A model generated the notes under the pieces. That model had not been told where the DNA came from. It ran no database searches and worked only from the letters and a program-made list of their open reading frames with translations. Shown one piece after another: positions 33,606-42,474 of a DNA stretch of 64,000 bases. Source of the stretch: a virus; the IMG/VR virus record IMGVR_UViG_3300044714_000124, positions 1 through 64,000 of that record, one strand, 5' to 3'. How positions within the stretch are numbered: the stretch's first letter is position 1; each line of letters starts with the position of its first letter. The position numbers and the translations under genes were made by a program.

Positions 33606-35038
33606 TGGCCGTCCCGCGCAGTTATTTACCATTTCCGCCTGATCTATATATCGTAAATCCTCGTATTGTGTTAGCCCACGGCTGCTTCGACCTTCTCCAT
33701 CTCGGCCACATTCGCCATCTTCAGGAAGCCCGCGCCATGGGCGATCGTCTGGTTGTGAGCGTGACCGGCGACCAGCACGTCGAAAAGGGTTTGGGCCGCC
33801 CGCGCTTTACCGCCGCTGAGCGCGTGGAGGCGCTCAAGGCGTTGGCCTGCGTCGATGAAGTGTTCGTCAACGATGATTCGGATGCGGTTGCAACAATCCA
33901 GCGAATTCGGCCGGCGGTGTATGTCAAGGGCGCCGATTACGTCTCGCACGGCAACGATGTTGTGGGAATGTCCGATGCCATTTTGGCCGCCGAGGTCTCG
34001 GCGGTTCGATCCCATGGCGGCGAATTTGCTCTCACCAAGGCCGCCCTGTGGTCGTCCTCCCGTCTTCTGGCCGGCGAGGTCTATTCGCCCGACGTCTTCG
34101 ATTATCTCTCCCACGCCCGCGCCAATGGCTTCGGCGAGGCTATCGCCGAAGCCATGGCAAAAGCCGATCGGCTTAAGATCATCTTCGTGGGCGAGCGCAT
34201 CATCGACGAGTACCGCTACGTCGAGGCGCTTGCGCGTCCGTCGAAGGAAACCATCGTCGCGGTTGCCGAAGGTGACCGTACCGAAGTGTTCGACGGTGGC
34301 GTTGCGATCGCTGCGCAGCATGGCGAATGGAAGCGCGCCAAAGTCGTCACGGCTGGCATTCCGTTGCGCAAGACACGGTTCATCGACCGTGATTTTCACC
34401 GCAAGCTGTTCGAAAGCTATTCCGCCCCGCAGATGGAGTGGAAGCCCGAACAGCGCGAGCGGTTCCGCGAAATCGTGGCGAAGGAAGCCGGCGAGGCCGA
34501 TGTGGTGATCGCCCTCGATTTCGGGCACGGATTGATCGATGCGCAAATGCGGCGCGCGATGGAAGCTGCATCGTTCTTCGCGGTGAACTCCCAGACCAAC
34601 GCGGCGAACCGCGGCTTCAATCCGATCACGCTTTATCATCGCGCCGATCTGGTGTGTCTCGACGATCCGGAAGCGCGGCTTGCCGTGCATCTCCAATTCG
34701 AGCCGATCGCGATGGTGATTGATGCTCTGCGGGCAAAGATTGAAAGTCCTCGTTTCCTTGTCACACACGGTCGCTATGGCGCGGTGGCTTGGCAGCAATG
34801 GTTTCAAGCCTCACTGTACCGCGAGCTTCCGGCCTTGGCGACCCGTGTCGTGGACACCATGGGCGCCGGCGACGCCTTCTTCGCGGTGGCCGCTCCGCTG
34901 GTGGCGGCGGGTTGCGGCCTCGAAGCCGCCGCCTTCGCCGGCAGTGTCGCTGCGGCCATCAAGACCTCGATCGTCGGGCATCGGCGCCCGGTCGGCCGCG
35001 GTGAGTTGGTGGCGACCATCAAGGCGTTGCTGAAATGA
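33605..35038 (+). CDS. HldE-like heptose kinase/nucleotidyltransferase, domains swapped
   Basis: 477 residues. The N-terminal part (HGCFDLLHLGHIRHL, 25-39, with HxGH) is a cytidylyltransferase-type domain; the C-terminal part ends in the PfkB kinase motif DTMGAGDAFF (about 417-426). In E. coli HldE the kinase is first and the nucleotidyltransferase second, so the order here is reversed. The pair makes ADP-heptose from heptose 7-phosphate together with a phosphatase (GmhB) not seen here. The ATG overlaps the previous stop. Confidence 0.8.
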   Translation: MAVPRSYLPFPPDLYIVNPRIVLAHGCFDLLHLGHIRHLQEARAMGDRLVVSVTGDQHVEKGLGRPRFTAAERVEALKALACVDEVFVNDDSDAVATIQRIRPAVYVKGADYVSHGNDVVGMSDAILAAEVSAVRSHGGEFALTKAALWSSSRLLAGEVYSPDVFDYLSHARANGFGEAIAEAMAKADRLKIIFVGERIIDEYRYVEALARPSKETIVAVAEGDRTEVFDGGVAIAAQHGEWKRAKVVTAGIPLRKTRFIDRDFHRKLFESYSAPQMEWKPEQRERFREIVAKEAGEADVVIALDFGHGLIDAQMRRAMEAASFFAVNSQTNAANRGFNPITLYHRADLVCLDDPEARLAVHLQFEPIAMVIDALRAKIESPRFLVTHGRYGAVAWQQWFQASLYRELPALATRVVDTMGAGDAFFAVAAPLVAAGCGLEAAAFAGSVAAAIKTSIVGHRRPVGRGELVATIKALLK

Positions 35039-35169
35039 TCGACTTCGTATTCAGCTTTGTGCACGACTTTTTGGTAGTGTTTGTGATGACGTTTCTTGGG
35101 CTTGGTATTGCCAGCTACGTGTTATGGGGAAAGGCAGGATGGGATACGTTTGTGGACATGCTGAAATGA
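35035..35169 (+). CDS. 44-residue membrane protein
   Basis: MIDFVFSFVHDFLVVFVMTF leads to a single hydrophobic span and a WGKAGWDTFVDMLK tail. The start overlaps the previous stop. Its last 47 bases are duplicated exactly upstream of the isomerase (35370). No family. Confidence 0.5.
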   Translation: MIDFVFSFVHDFLVVFVMTFLGLGIASYVLWGKAGWDTFVDMLK

Positions 35170-35416
35170 ACGACTTCCCTAGGGATAACGTAGATGGATA
35201 TGCTCCGGATCGTCGCCCAGTCCTGGCCACTCGCGGCGGTGGCGATCTCGTTCATTGCATTCGTCGGAGTCTACGCGCTGTTTAGTCGGGCCGCCCGTCG
35301 CGAGGACGAGCGCGTACGCATGTTCAGGATTGAAAACCGCAGCAGGGACAGTTGACGTGATTCGCAGGCATGGGGAAAGGCAGGATGGGATACGTTTGTG
35401 GACATGCTGAAATGAA
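35124..35416 (+). repeat. 47-bp exact direct repeat flanking a small gene
   Basis: 35124-35170 and 35370-35416 are identical, starting ATGGGGAAAGGCAGGATGGG. The first copy encodes the end of the 44-residue membrane protein; the second ends with the ATG region of the SIS isomerase. The duplicated tract probably arose by a recombination event that inserted the 53-residue gene in between. Confidence 0.8.
35194..35355 (+). CDS. 53-residue membrane protein
   Basis: A single hydrophobic segment (SWPLAAVAISFIAFVGVYAL) and an arginine-rich cytoplasmic tail. Flanked by the 47-bp direct repeats. Function unknown. Confidence 0.5.
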   Translation: MDMLRIVAQSWPLAAVAISFIAFVGVYALFSRAARREDERVRMFRIENRSRDS

Positions 35417-36011
35417 TGAATCCATCAGCACCACACTGATCTGGCCCGGACGTCCGTTTGCCGACGGTCGAGGCTTCGGCTGGGATGTCCAGCAGGCATT
35501 CACTCACGTCGAGGCTGAGCCGGATGCCTTTGAGACGGCCTTGAAAATCATGACTTCGGCCCGCGACAGGCGCAGCAAGCTCTATTTCGTCGGCAACGGC
35601 GGCTCGGCGGCGATCGCGAGCCACATGGCGGCCGACTTCACGAAAGCGGGTGGCTTTTCGGCCTTTGCCCTCAATGATGCCGCTGCATTGACGGCGTGGT
35701 CGAACGACTGCGGCTACGAAAAATCCTATGTGTCGCAACTCCACAATCACCTGGACAACGGCGATGTCGTGATAGCGATTTCAAGCTCGGGGGCCTCGCG
35801 CAATATCATCGATGCGGTCGATGTCGATCACCAGGGGCCGCATGAATTCGACCGCATCACGCTTTCCGGCTTCAATCCTGGCAATCCGCTCCGCGCCAAA
35901 GGCGATCTTAACTTCTACGTTCCGTCGCACCGCTATGGCGTGGTCGAGGTCGTGCATTTGATGATCCTTCACGCGATGCTTGACAGTATCGTGGCGCAGG
36001 AGGTCGCGTGA
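35412..36011 (+). CDS. SIS-domain sedoheptulose-7-phosphate isomerase-like (GmhA)
   Basis: 199 residues. YFVGNGGSAAIASHMAADFT is the phosphosugar-binding SIS motif of GmhA, and VVIAISSSGASRNIIDAV the second. GmhA converts sedoheptulose 7-phosphate to heptose 7-phosphate, the substrate of the HldE-like enzyme upstream. The ATG is preceded by the duplicated 47-bp tract. Confidence 0.8.
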   Translation: MNESISTTLIWPGRPFADGRGFGWDVQQAFTHVEAEPDAFETALKIMTSARDRRSKLYFVGNGGSAAIASHMAADFTKAGGFSAFALNDAAALTAWSNDCGYEKSYVSQLHNHLDNGDVVIAISSSGASRNIIDAVDVDHQGPHEFDRITLSGFNPGNPLRAKGDLNFYVPSHRYGVVEVVHLMILHAMLDSIVAQEVA

Positions 36012-36211
36012 TGAAACCCATAGAACCGCTGCACGTGAATGTTCGTTTCGGTCCCGGCATTCCGGTCGAGGTTTATGGAACAGCGCTGTTGCAGTTCGAA
36101 AAGTATCTGCGCGCCTTGGCGAATCTGCCGTGCGAAGTATTCCAGGATCGCGCCGGCGATGATTCCAAGCTCCGCGCCGCGATGACGCCGCAACAGAGGG
36201 CAAAGCTATGA
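36011..36211 (+). CDS. Conserved small protein, 66 residues
   Basis: LHVNVRFGPGIPVEVYGTAL and LRAAMTPQQRAKL match a small family found with phage genes in many proteobacteria, function unknown to me. The ATG overlaps the isomerase stop. Probably cotranscribed with the sugar module. Confidence 0.6.
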   Translation: MKPIEPLHVNVRFGPGIPVEVYGTALLQFEKYLRALANLPCEVFQDRAGDDSKLRAAMTPQQRAKL

Positions 36212-36414
36212 TCCATCCTTCCCGCATGAGGTTGCGTGTATGTGCCGTAGGAGGCGATTGCTGGGAGGGCATGGACGACGCGCAGCATTGCAATGCTGCT
36301 TGCAAATTAAGCGGTGCCAATAAGCGTTATTGGGATGTGAGGCCGGGAGAATCCCTTGGGGAGATGATGCGGCGCGGTGGCCCCGGTATTGTGGAGGATA
36401 AAAATCAGACATGA
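36208..36414 (+). CDS. Hypothetical protein, 68 residues
   Basis: Contains three cysteines (RLRVCAVGGDCWEG and HCNAACKLSG). Overlaps the genes on both sides. No family. Confidence 0.5.
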   Translation: MIHPSRMRLRVCAVGGDCWEGMDDAQHCNAACKLSGANKRYWDVRPGESLGEMMRRGGPGIVEDKNQT

Positions 36415-37559
36415 CCTCTCCCCTCCCCGAACTCGTCAGCCATGTGGTCGGCGGATCGCCGGTCTACGACCTCGAGCTCGACGGTACCAAGATCGGCTGG
36501 TATCGCGACCGCGTGCTGGCATGGCAGCGGGGCGAGCGCATCGCGCCTATTACGATGGATGTCGCATGGACGCGCAAATGCGAGGCAGCCTGCAATTTCT
36601 GCTACGCCGCTTTGCAGGCGAGCGAAGATACCGTCATCACAAAACAGAACGCTTTCGACTTCCTGGAAGACGCCGCTGCGATCGGCGTCAAGGGCGTCTC
36701 TCTGATCTCCGATGGCGAAAGCACCAACGTGCCCTGGTATGCCGAGTCGATCAAATACGGCGCCTCCCTCGGCTTGCAGCTTGGCATCAGTTCGAACGGC
36801 GTCAAACTCACGCCGGATGTGCTCGAACAAATCCTGCCGCATCTGTCTTACCTCCGCTTCAATTTCTCCGGCGGCGACAAAAAACGCTGGGCGCAGATCA
36901 TGGGGATGAAACAGGCGATGTTCGATCGCGTCGTCGCCAACATCAAGGCCGCCATGGAGATCAAGCGGCGCGATATGTTAACGTGCAACGTCAACATGCA
37001 GTTCGTCGTCATGCCAAAGGACGGTGACCAGATAATACCGTTCACCAGACTGGCGAAGGAACTGCGGCCCGACTACGCCATCATGAAGCATTGCGCGGAT
37101 AGCGTCGATGGCGAGCTCGACGTCGATTACCGCCGCTATAGCGACCTGTTTCCGCTGTTCGAGGAAGCGGAGACCTACAGCGATGCGACCTTCCGGGTGG
37201 CGGTGAAATGGTCGCGGATACAGAACGAGGGCAAACGGCTCTATCAAAGGTGCTACGGCCCGCCGTTCATTCTGCAAATGTCCGGCAATGGGCTGATCGC
37301 GCCGTGCGGGCAGAAGTTCAATTCGCGCTATGCGAAGTTTCATATCGGGAACATCACGCGTGACCGGTTCCGGGATATCTTTGCGAGTGACCGCTATTGG
37401 GAAGTGATGAGCTATCTGGCAAGCGATGCGTTTGATGCGCAGCAGAATTGCGGCGAAAATTGTCTTCAGACGAATACCAATCTCTGGCTGGATCGCTTTG
37501 TGAAGGGAAACGCAGCGTTTCCGACTACACCGGCGCCGCCGCAACTGGGATTCTTGTGA
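36411..37559 (+). CDS. Radical SAM protein with SPASM-like tail
   Basis: 382 residues. CEAACNFC (57-64) is the CX3CX2C cluster site of radical SAM enzymes. A later set of cysteines (QRCYGPPF, IAPCGQKF, CGENCLQTN) resembles a SPASM/twitch auxiliary cluster region. Substrate unknown; its place in a sugar operon suggests a sugar or peptide modification. The ATG overlaps the previous stop. Confidence 0.75.
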   Translation: MTSPLPELVSHVVGGSPVYDLELDGTKIGWYRDRVLAWQRGERIAPITMDVAWTRKCEAACNFCYAALQASEDTVITKQNAFDFLEDAAAIGVKGVSLISDGESTNVPWYAESIKYGASLGLQLGISSNGVKLTPDVLEQILPHLSYLRFNFSGGDKKRWAQIMGMKQAMFDRVVANIKAAMEIKRRDMLTCNVNMQFVVMPKDGDQIIPFTRLAKELRPDYAIMKHCADSVDGELDVDYRRYSDLFPLFEEAETYSDATFRVAVKWSRIQNEGKRLYQRCYGPPFILQMSGNGLIAPCGQKFNSRYAKFHIGNITRDRFRDIFASDRYWEVMSYLASDAFDAQQNCGENCLQTNTNLWLDRFVKGNAAFPTTPAPPQLGFL

Positions 37560-37569
37560 ACTAACATAG

Positions 37570-37693
37570 CCCGGCTCGCCGGGGAGGAAGCGAGATGGCG
37601 CGTTGATAAAGGAGTTAATCGAGAGCTGCGTGGAGTGAACGGCCATTGCGAGCATTTGTATTGCGGCTCGGCTCGCCGGGACGGAAGCGAGAT
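37570..37693 (+). CRISPR. Mini-array: truncated repeat, long interval, full repeat
   Basis: A truncated repeat (37570-37596) starts ten bases after the radical SAM stop. The full repeat (37658-37693) differs from the consensus in two places (GTATTGCGG, CTCGG). The interval is 61 nt, about twice a normal spacer, and may once have held another repeat. The TPP enzyme begins 51 bases later. Confidence 0.8.
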
Positions 37694-37744
37694 TGGCTCG
37701 CTCGCGGGAGGGCCAAGCAAGTCAGATGATTTGGAGTGCCGGAC

Positions 37745-39523
37745 GTGAAACTCGCCCAATACGTCGCCGACTGGATCGCCTCATTCTCTCCCCGCGTCTA
37801 TGCGGTCTGTGGCGCCGGCGCCATGCACCTCAACGATGCGATCTGTCACCATGACTGGATCGACGTGATTGCCGTACATCATGAACAGGCGGCCTGTTTC
37901 GCCGCCGAGGCGGAAGCGCGCATCACCAACGAACCGTCCGTCGTCCACGTTACCGCAGGTCCCGGCGGCACCAACACCATGACAGGCATCGCCTGCGCAT
38001 TCGTCGATTCCATTCCCATGATAGTCCTTGCCGGGCAGGTATCCTCGGAGACCATGCGCGCCGGACTGCGCTATCGCCAGTATGGAATGAACGAGCTCGA
38101 CATGCTGACGATGGTCAAGTCGATCACCAAGTATTGCGCATCGGTGACAAGGCCCGATTCGATCCGCTACCATCTTGAACGTGCCTTGCATCTCGCCAAC
38201 ACGGGCCGCAAGGGGCCGGTGTGGCTCGAAATCCCGCTGGATATCCAGGCCGCCGAAATCGATCCGGCCAGCCTGCGGGCCTTCAACGTCGCGGAATATC
38301 CGGTGATCGAAAATCAGGCCTATCTCGCTCGCAATGCCGTCAAGGTAATGGATATGATCGCCGCCGCCAAGCGGCCCTTGATGATCATAGGCAACGGCGT
38401 GCGGCTCTCGGGTGCATGCGATGACCTGCTCCGGCTGGTCAATCTGCTCGAAATTCCAGTCGTCTCATCGTGGAATGCGAGCGACATCGTGCCGAACGAT
38501 TATTCGTGGTACATCGGCCGTTGCGGCATTTTTGGTGGGAGGGTGGCAAATCGGGCGGTGCAGGACGCCGATGTTATTCTTGCGATCGGCACAAGGCTTT
38601 CCGTTGCGCAGATCGGGCATGATACAACTGCTTTCGCGCCGCACGCCGCAAAGATCGTGGTCGATATCGATCCCTTCGAGGCAGAGCGGCTCAACCCGCA
38701 TCTTGCTGTCGTGGCCGATGCCGGCGAATTCATTCGTGCCTTATTTGATCGAATCGGTCCATGGCGGGGGCGGTTCCAGTCAACCGTATCATGGGTTCGG
38801 CCATGGGCATCAGGAACATTGGAGGACAGGCCCGCGCTTCTTGATCCCGATGCCGGCGTTGATGCCTATCGGTTCGTGCGCATGCTGCCGCGATTTCTCG
38901 ACGATAATGCGATCGTCGTCACCGACGTGGGGTTTTCGTTCATTCCGGTCATGCAGGAATTGAGTTTGAGGCCCGGACAGCGGCTGTTTCATTCCTCCGG
39001 CGTTTCTCCGATGGGTTGGGCGCTCGCCGCCGCCATTGGCGCCGCCAAGGCTGCGCCCGACTGTCAGGTCGTATGCCTGATCGGCGACGGCGGCTTGATG
39101 GTCAATATCCAGGAGTTTCACACCATCGCCCAGCTCGGATTGCGAATCACCGTGTTCGTGTTCTGCAACGACGGCTACGCGACCATGCGGCTCACCCAGC
39201 AGCATCATTTTCAGCGCGAGTCGATATCAGGACCGAACAGCGGGCGCGCCATAGCGCCGGAAATGATCATCGATGTGGCCGAAAGATTCAATCTGCCGAC
39301 GTATTTCTTGGAGTCTGACGATGAGCTGGATGAGTTTACCGACGGACTGTTCAATCCGCGCCGTCTCACGCCCTGCGTAGTCGCCTTGAGCATGGCGCCC
39401 GATCAGGTTATCTCGCCGCGGGTGATGTCCTATATGAAGGATGGGCAGATGATCCCCGGCCGGCTCGATGCGATGTGGCCGCCGCTGGCGCAGCAAGAGC
39501 GAATCATGGAGACTGCAACGTGA
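37745..39523 (+). CDS. TPP-dependent acetolactate-synthase-like enzyme
   Basis: 592 residues from a GTG with TTGGAG eight bases upstream. HHEQAACFAAEAEARIT has the catalytic glutamate; GDGGLMVN followed by CNDGY is the TPP/Mg motif. It belongs to the ALS-like family, which also includes YerE-type enzymes that transfer a two-carbon unit to nucleotide sugars. In this module a sugar-modifying role is more likely than branched-chain amino-acid synthesis, but that is inference. Confidence 0.75.
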   Translation: MKLAQYVADWIASFSPRVYAVCGAGAMHLNDAICHHDWIDVIAVHHEQAACFAAEAEARITNEPSVVHVTAGPGGTNTMTGIACAFVDSIPMIVLAGQVSSETMRAGLRYRQYGMNELDMLTMVKSITKYCASVTRPDSIRYHLERALHLANTGRKGPVWLEIPLDIQAAEIDPASLRAFNVAEYPVIENQAYLARNAVKVMDMIAAAKRPLMIIGNGVRLSGACDDLLRLVNLLEIPVVSSWNASDIVPNDYSWYIGRCGIFGGRVANRAVQDADVILAIGTRLSVAQIGHDTTAFAPHAAKIVVDIDPFEAERLNPHLAVVADAGEFIRALFDRIGPWRGRFQSTVSWVRPWASGTLEDRPALLDPDAGVDAYRFVRMLPRFLDDNAIVVTDVGFSFIPVMQELSLRPGQRLFHSSGVSPMGWALAAAIGAAKAAPDCQVVCLIGDGGLMVNIQEFHTIAQLGLRITVFVFCNDGYATMRLTQQHHFQRESISGPNSGRAIAPEMIIDVAERFNLPTYFLESDDELDEFTDGLFNPRRLTPCVVALSMAPDQVISPRVMSYMKDGQMIPGRLDAMWPPLAQQERIMETAT

Positions 39524-39729
39524 CGTTCAAGCTGTATGTCATCGTCGGCGAACTGCTTTGGGCTCTTATTATCGGCACGGTCGATCCCGTCAAGGTGCAT
39601 CGGGAGTGGCATAGGGCGGGGCTCGTGCCGCGACTTGACTGTGCGGTGCTGGGAAGCGTCGTATCGGTTTTGGCTTGGCCGCTCGTACTGGCTTATGTGC
39701 TATGTCTGGCAGTGCGTGAGAGTGAATGA
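39520..39729 (+). CDS. Membrane protein, 69 residues
   Basis: Two hydrophobic segments (YVIVGELLWALIIGTV and CAVLGSVVSVLAWPLVLAYV) with a basic linker. GTG start overlapping the TPP gene stop. No family. Confidence 0.5.
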   Translation: MTFKLYVIVGELLWALIIGTVDPVKVHREWHRAGLVPRLDCAVLGSVVSVLAWPLVLAYVLCLAVRESE

Positions 39730-39745
39730 AAACAAGGAGAGAGAT

Positions 39746-40165
39746 ATGGCAACATCGACGACACCCAAGCCGACCAATCCGCCTGCGGGGCAGCCCGTGA
39801 AACGGTTGGAGCCACCGGCCGGTCTGGGTCAGGGCGTTCTTTACACGCCGGACGGACAGAAATGGTGGGTCGGGTTTACGACGAGCGCCCGGACTGCGGC
39901 TCCCGCCACTCCCGCGGCACCTGCGCTACCAAATCCATCATCCGGCGGAACGAGCCCCAAGGTTCCGGTAGCACCGACGCCGGCGCCCCGCGCAACGGCC
40001 GATATCCTGGTCTGGGACGTGGATGCGGCCAACTGGACTTTGCTCATCGGAGTGGCGGAAGGCGGCGATGAAACGCCGTACTTCTTGGCAAATACCGGTA
40101 CCGGATCGGGTGCCGGGCAATACAAGGCGCCGCCGCCCGTCCCGCCGAGGCCGCCGGCCGCCTGA
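39746..40165 (+). CDS. Proline/alanine-rich protein, 139 residues
   Basis: AAGGAGA site upstream. A low-complexity middle (PATPAAPALPNPSSGGTSPK) between two short folded parts (GVLYTPDGQKWWVGF and DAANWTLLIGVAEG). Likely a virion or linker protein; no motif for an enzyme. Confidence 0.55.
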   Translation: MATSTTPKPTNPPAGQPVKRLEPPAGLGQGVLYTPDGQKWWVGFTTSARTAAPATPAAPALPNPSSGGTSPKVPVAPTPAPRATADILVWDVDAANWTLLIGVAEGGDETPYFLANTGTGSGAGQYKAPPPVPPRPPAA

Positions 40166-40211
40166 TATTGATTGATATTGTCGACTAAACGTAGAGGAAG
40201 AAAAGCGCCCG

Positions 40212-40910
40212 ATGCTCACCGATCGCGATACCAAGCATTGGGCGCCGCTCCAGGCGGTAACGGATCATCTGTGCCGGATCATTCCGGCGGGCGCCAAGGT
40301 GCTCGATGTCGGTCCGGGTCATGCGCCGTTTGCGCGCGCCGATGCTTCCGTCGATTTCCAGGACGCGCCGGGAGCGAAGAATCTGACGAAATGCGACTTT
40401 GCCGTCGAGGCGCTGCCGTTTTCCGACAAGAGCTTCGATTTCGTGTACTGTCGCCACGTCCTCGAAGACCTCCATGATCCATTCCATCTGATTGCCGAAA
40501 TGTCTCGCGTCGGGAAAGCGGGCTATATCGAGACGCCGTCGCCGTTCGCCGAATTGACGCGCGGAGTTGACGGGGGCTCGCCGCCGTGGCGGGGCTATCA
40601 CCATCACCGCTGGATCATCTGGTCGCGTCAACTCAGCGAGGCTTTGCGTGCCGATGAATTGTGTTTCGTCTCCAAGTTCCCGATGATCGAACACGATTCG
40701 CGGCTCGACGACCTCGAACCGCTGTTGCGTGCTTCTGCCCGGCGGTGGAATACTTATCACCTGTGGAGCGATCAGATCTTCGTCAAACATCATCAGAATC
40801 CGCTCGATTTCCGCATGCCGGAAGGCTATCAGGGCCTGTTGTTCGCGGCAGCGGCCGGTTCGCAGAATGCGACGGATCGGTTTTTCGGGGAGAATAACAT
40901 TGGCTCATAA
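40212..40910 (+). CDS. Class I SAM methyltransferase
   Basis: 232 residues. AKVLDVGPGHAPFARADASV is motif I; AVEALPFSDKSFDFVYCRHV is the motif-III/IV region of the Methyltransf_11 group. Probably methylates a sugar or small molecule in the glycan module. The next gene starts before its stop. Confidence 0.72.
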   Translation: MLTDRDTKHWAPLQAVTDHLCRIIPAGAKVLDVGPGHAPFARADASVDFQDAPGAKNLTKCDFAVEALPFSDKSFDFVYCRHVLEDLHDPFHLIAEMSRVGKAGYIETPSPFAELTRGVDGGSPPWRGYHHHRWIIWSRQLSEALRADELCFVSKFPMIEHDSRLDDLEPLLRASARRWNTYHLWSDQIFVKHHQNPLDFRMPEGYQGLLFAAAAGSQNATDRFFGENNIGS

Positions 40911-41904
40911 GCTTTTCATCTTCGTCCCCGCCTTCGGGCATCTGGTGACGACCACGACATTCCTCACCACCCATGCGCTTCAACAGGGCCTGGGCGCTCG
41001 CGGCATCCAGGCCGGCATATCGTCCCTGTCGTTCCCCGATATCGCCGAACTCCGCGCCATGGCCTTGACCGTGTTCTACGACACGTCGGATTTCTCGCAT
41101 CTGCTGTTCGTCGATTCGGACATGGGCTTCGCTCCCGATCTCGTATTCGACATGCTGCTTCTCGACGAGCCGATCGTGGGCACGCTCTACCGCCAGCGCC
41201 GCGAGCCCGTATCGTGGGCCGGCTCCGGCAACGGCGCCCCGACCACGGAGCGCCGTGCCGGCTTCATGAAGGTCGAAGGCGTCGGCATGGGCTGTACGCT
41301 GATCCGCCGCGACGCCGTCAAGGCGATCATCGAAAAATTCCCCGAGATCGTTGACGTGCGCCTCGAACTCCACCCGGCTCGCGATATCCTGTTCGGGTCG
41401 GGTGCCCGGCGCCTCATTCGCGCTTTCGAGAAGATCGATATTCCCGGCCGCGGCATCGTCAGCGAGGACCTGTCGTTCTGCATGCGCTGGAACCAGTGCG
41501 GCGGCAGCGTATGGGCGGCGATCAATCATCGTATTTCCCACGTCGGGCAATACGACTATAATGGGCGGTTTCTGGACGACGTCGAGCGCCAGGCGGCGAT
41601 GGAGGCGGCGAAAGCGGGTCAGGGACAGGTCGTAAAACCGACGACGGTGGCTGAGTTGGAAAAAATATTAAACGATCCAAATCCTCCTGAAGTGAACGTT
41701 ATGCCCGATGGCAGATGTGAACCAGCGTCCACGGTCGTCACAGCACCGGATTCCGATAGGAATTTGGGAAGCGATGCCGACCAAATCGTCCGGGAGGCGA
41801 GGCCGAATCCTCAATATCAGCCGTCGAACGGCGATTGGGAAAAATGGGCAGCGGACACAGGAACGAATTACCCCAAAGCAGAGGCGCCGCGCGACGCGAT
41901 CTAG
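40900..41904 (+). CDS. Glycosyltransferase-like protein
   Basis: 334 residues from a TTG with GGGGAG seven bases upstream. HLLFVDSDMGFAPDLVFDML is a DxD-like metal/nucleotide-sugar motif; GRGIVSEDLSFCMRWNQCGG fits a GT-A acceptor region. The C-terminal 90 residues are low-complexity. Probably the second transferase of the sugar module. Confidence 0.65.
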   Translation: MAHKLFIFVPAFGHLVTTTTFLTTHALQQGLGARGIQAGISSLSFPDIAELRAMALTVFYDTSDFSHLLFVDSDMGFAPDLVFDMLLLDEPIVGTLYRQRREPVSWAGSGNGAPTTERRAGFMKVEGVGMGCTLIRRDAVKAIIEKFPEIVDVRLELHPARDILFGSGARRLIRAFEKIDIPGRGIVSEDLSFCMRWNQCGGSVWAAINHRISHVGQYDYNGRFLDDVERQAAMEAAKAGQGQVVKPTTVAELEKILNDPNPPEVNVMPDGRCEPASTVVTAPDSDRNLGSDADQIVREARPNPQYQPSNGDWEKWAADTGTNYPKAEAPRDAI

Positions 41905-42101
41905 GCTGGCTCTGCGACCTCAAATTCGCCCCTCGCTGCTGCTGGGGCTGTACGAGGCCGTTCATTCCGCGTCATAGCGCCCATCGGTTCTGTTCCTCTC
42001 TCTGTGCGGCCAGAAAGCATTCTTTGATTGTCTGGATCAAGAAGCGTCACGGCAGCTATCGAGCTTCGGCGCCGATGCCTGTGGTTTATATGAAGTGGTG
42101 A
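41844..42101 (+). CDS. Small zinc-finger-type protein
   Basis: 85 residues. CCWGCTRPFIPRHSAHRFCS then C-AARK has paired cysteines (CxxC, CxxxC) of a small zinc ribbon. The first 60 bases overlap the glycosyltransferase. The start is uncertain; a start within the non-overlapping part is possible. Confidence 0.5.
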   Translation: MGSGHRNELPQSRGAARRDLGWLCDLKFAPRCCWGCTRPFIPRHSAHRFCSSLCAARKHSLIVWIKKRHGSYRASAPMPVVYMKW

Positions 42102-42105
42102 ACAG

Positions 42106-42363
42106 ATGATCATGGATATTTTGCTTGCAGCTACAATGAGTTGCAATCCTAATCCGTGTAACGAATACGGGGTCTCGCGGGATTGGAAAGACACTGCGCC
42201 AAGTGGAATGCATACCGAAAATCGCGACGGCAAAATGCTGTGGTGCGATCAGATGGAGTGTGCGCCGGCAGGAAGCTTTATTTATTCTCCGTCTCCGGGA
42301 GTAAGGGAATATTGCGCGGGGTATCCGTTAACTTGCGTTAGAGCTGGGTCGAACACTCAATGA
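42106..42363 (+). CDS. Cysteine-containing small protein, 85 residues
   Basis: Six cysteines spread through the sequence (TMSCNPNPCNEYGVS near the start and REYCAGYPLTC near the end). The N-terminus is weakly hydrophobic and could be a signal peptide, in which case the cysteines might form disulfides. No family. Confidence 0.5.
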   Translation: MIMDILLAATMSCNPNPCNEYGVSRDWKDTAPSGMHTENRDGKMLWCDQMECAPAGSFIYSPSPGVREYCAGYPLTCVRAGSNTQ

Positions 42364-42446
42364 CCCTCGATCCCTATGCCGAACTCGGCGTCAAGCGCGC
42401 ATCAAGAACGATCTGGCCGTGCGCGATGAAGCACTGTCGATCATGA
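42360..42446 (+). pseudogene. Possible gene fragment with frameshift
   Basis: The frame starting MTLDPYAELGVK overlaps the previous stop in the usual ATGA way, but after about 12 codons the sensible reading moves to another frame (RIKNDLAVRDEALSIMKDCG), ending with a stop near 42466. The remaining gap up to 42700 has no supported gene. Very uncertain. Confidence 0.3.
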
Positions 42447-42474
42447 AGGATTGTGGATTCAGCTAAACTCCCTG

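Noticed and set aside
42360-42446. J-domain protein (DPYAELGV start)
   Set aside because: Only about 12 residues fit, no HPD motif follows and the frame stops soon after.
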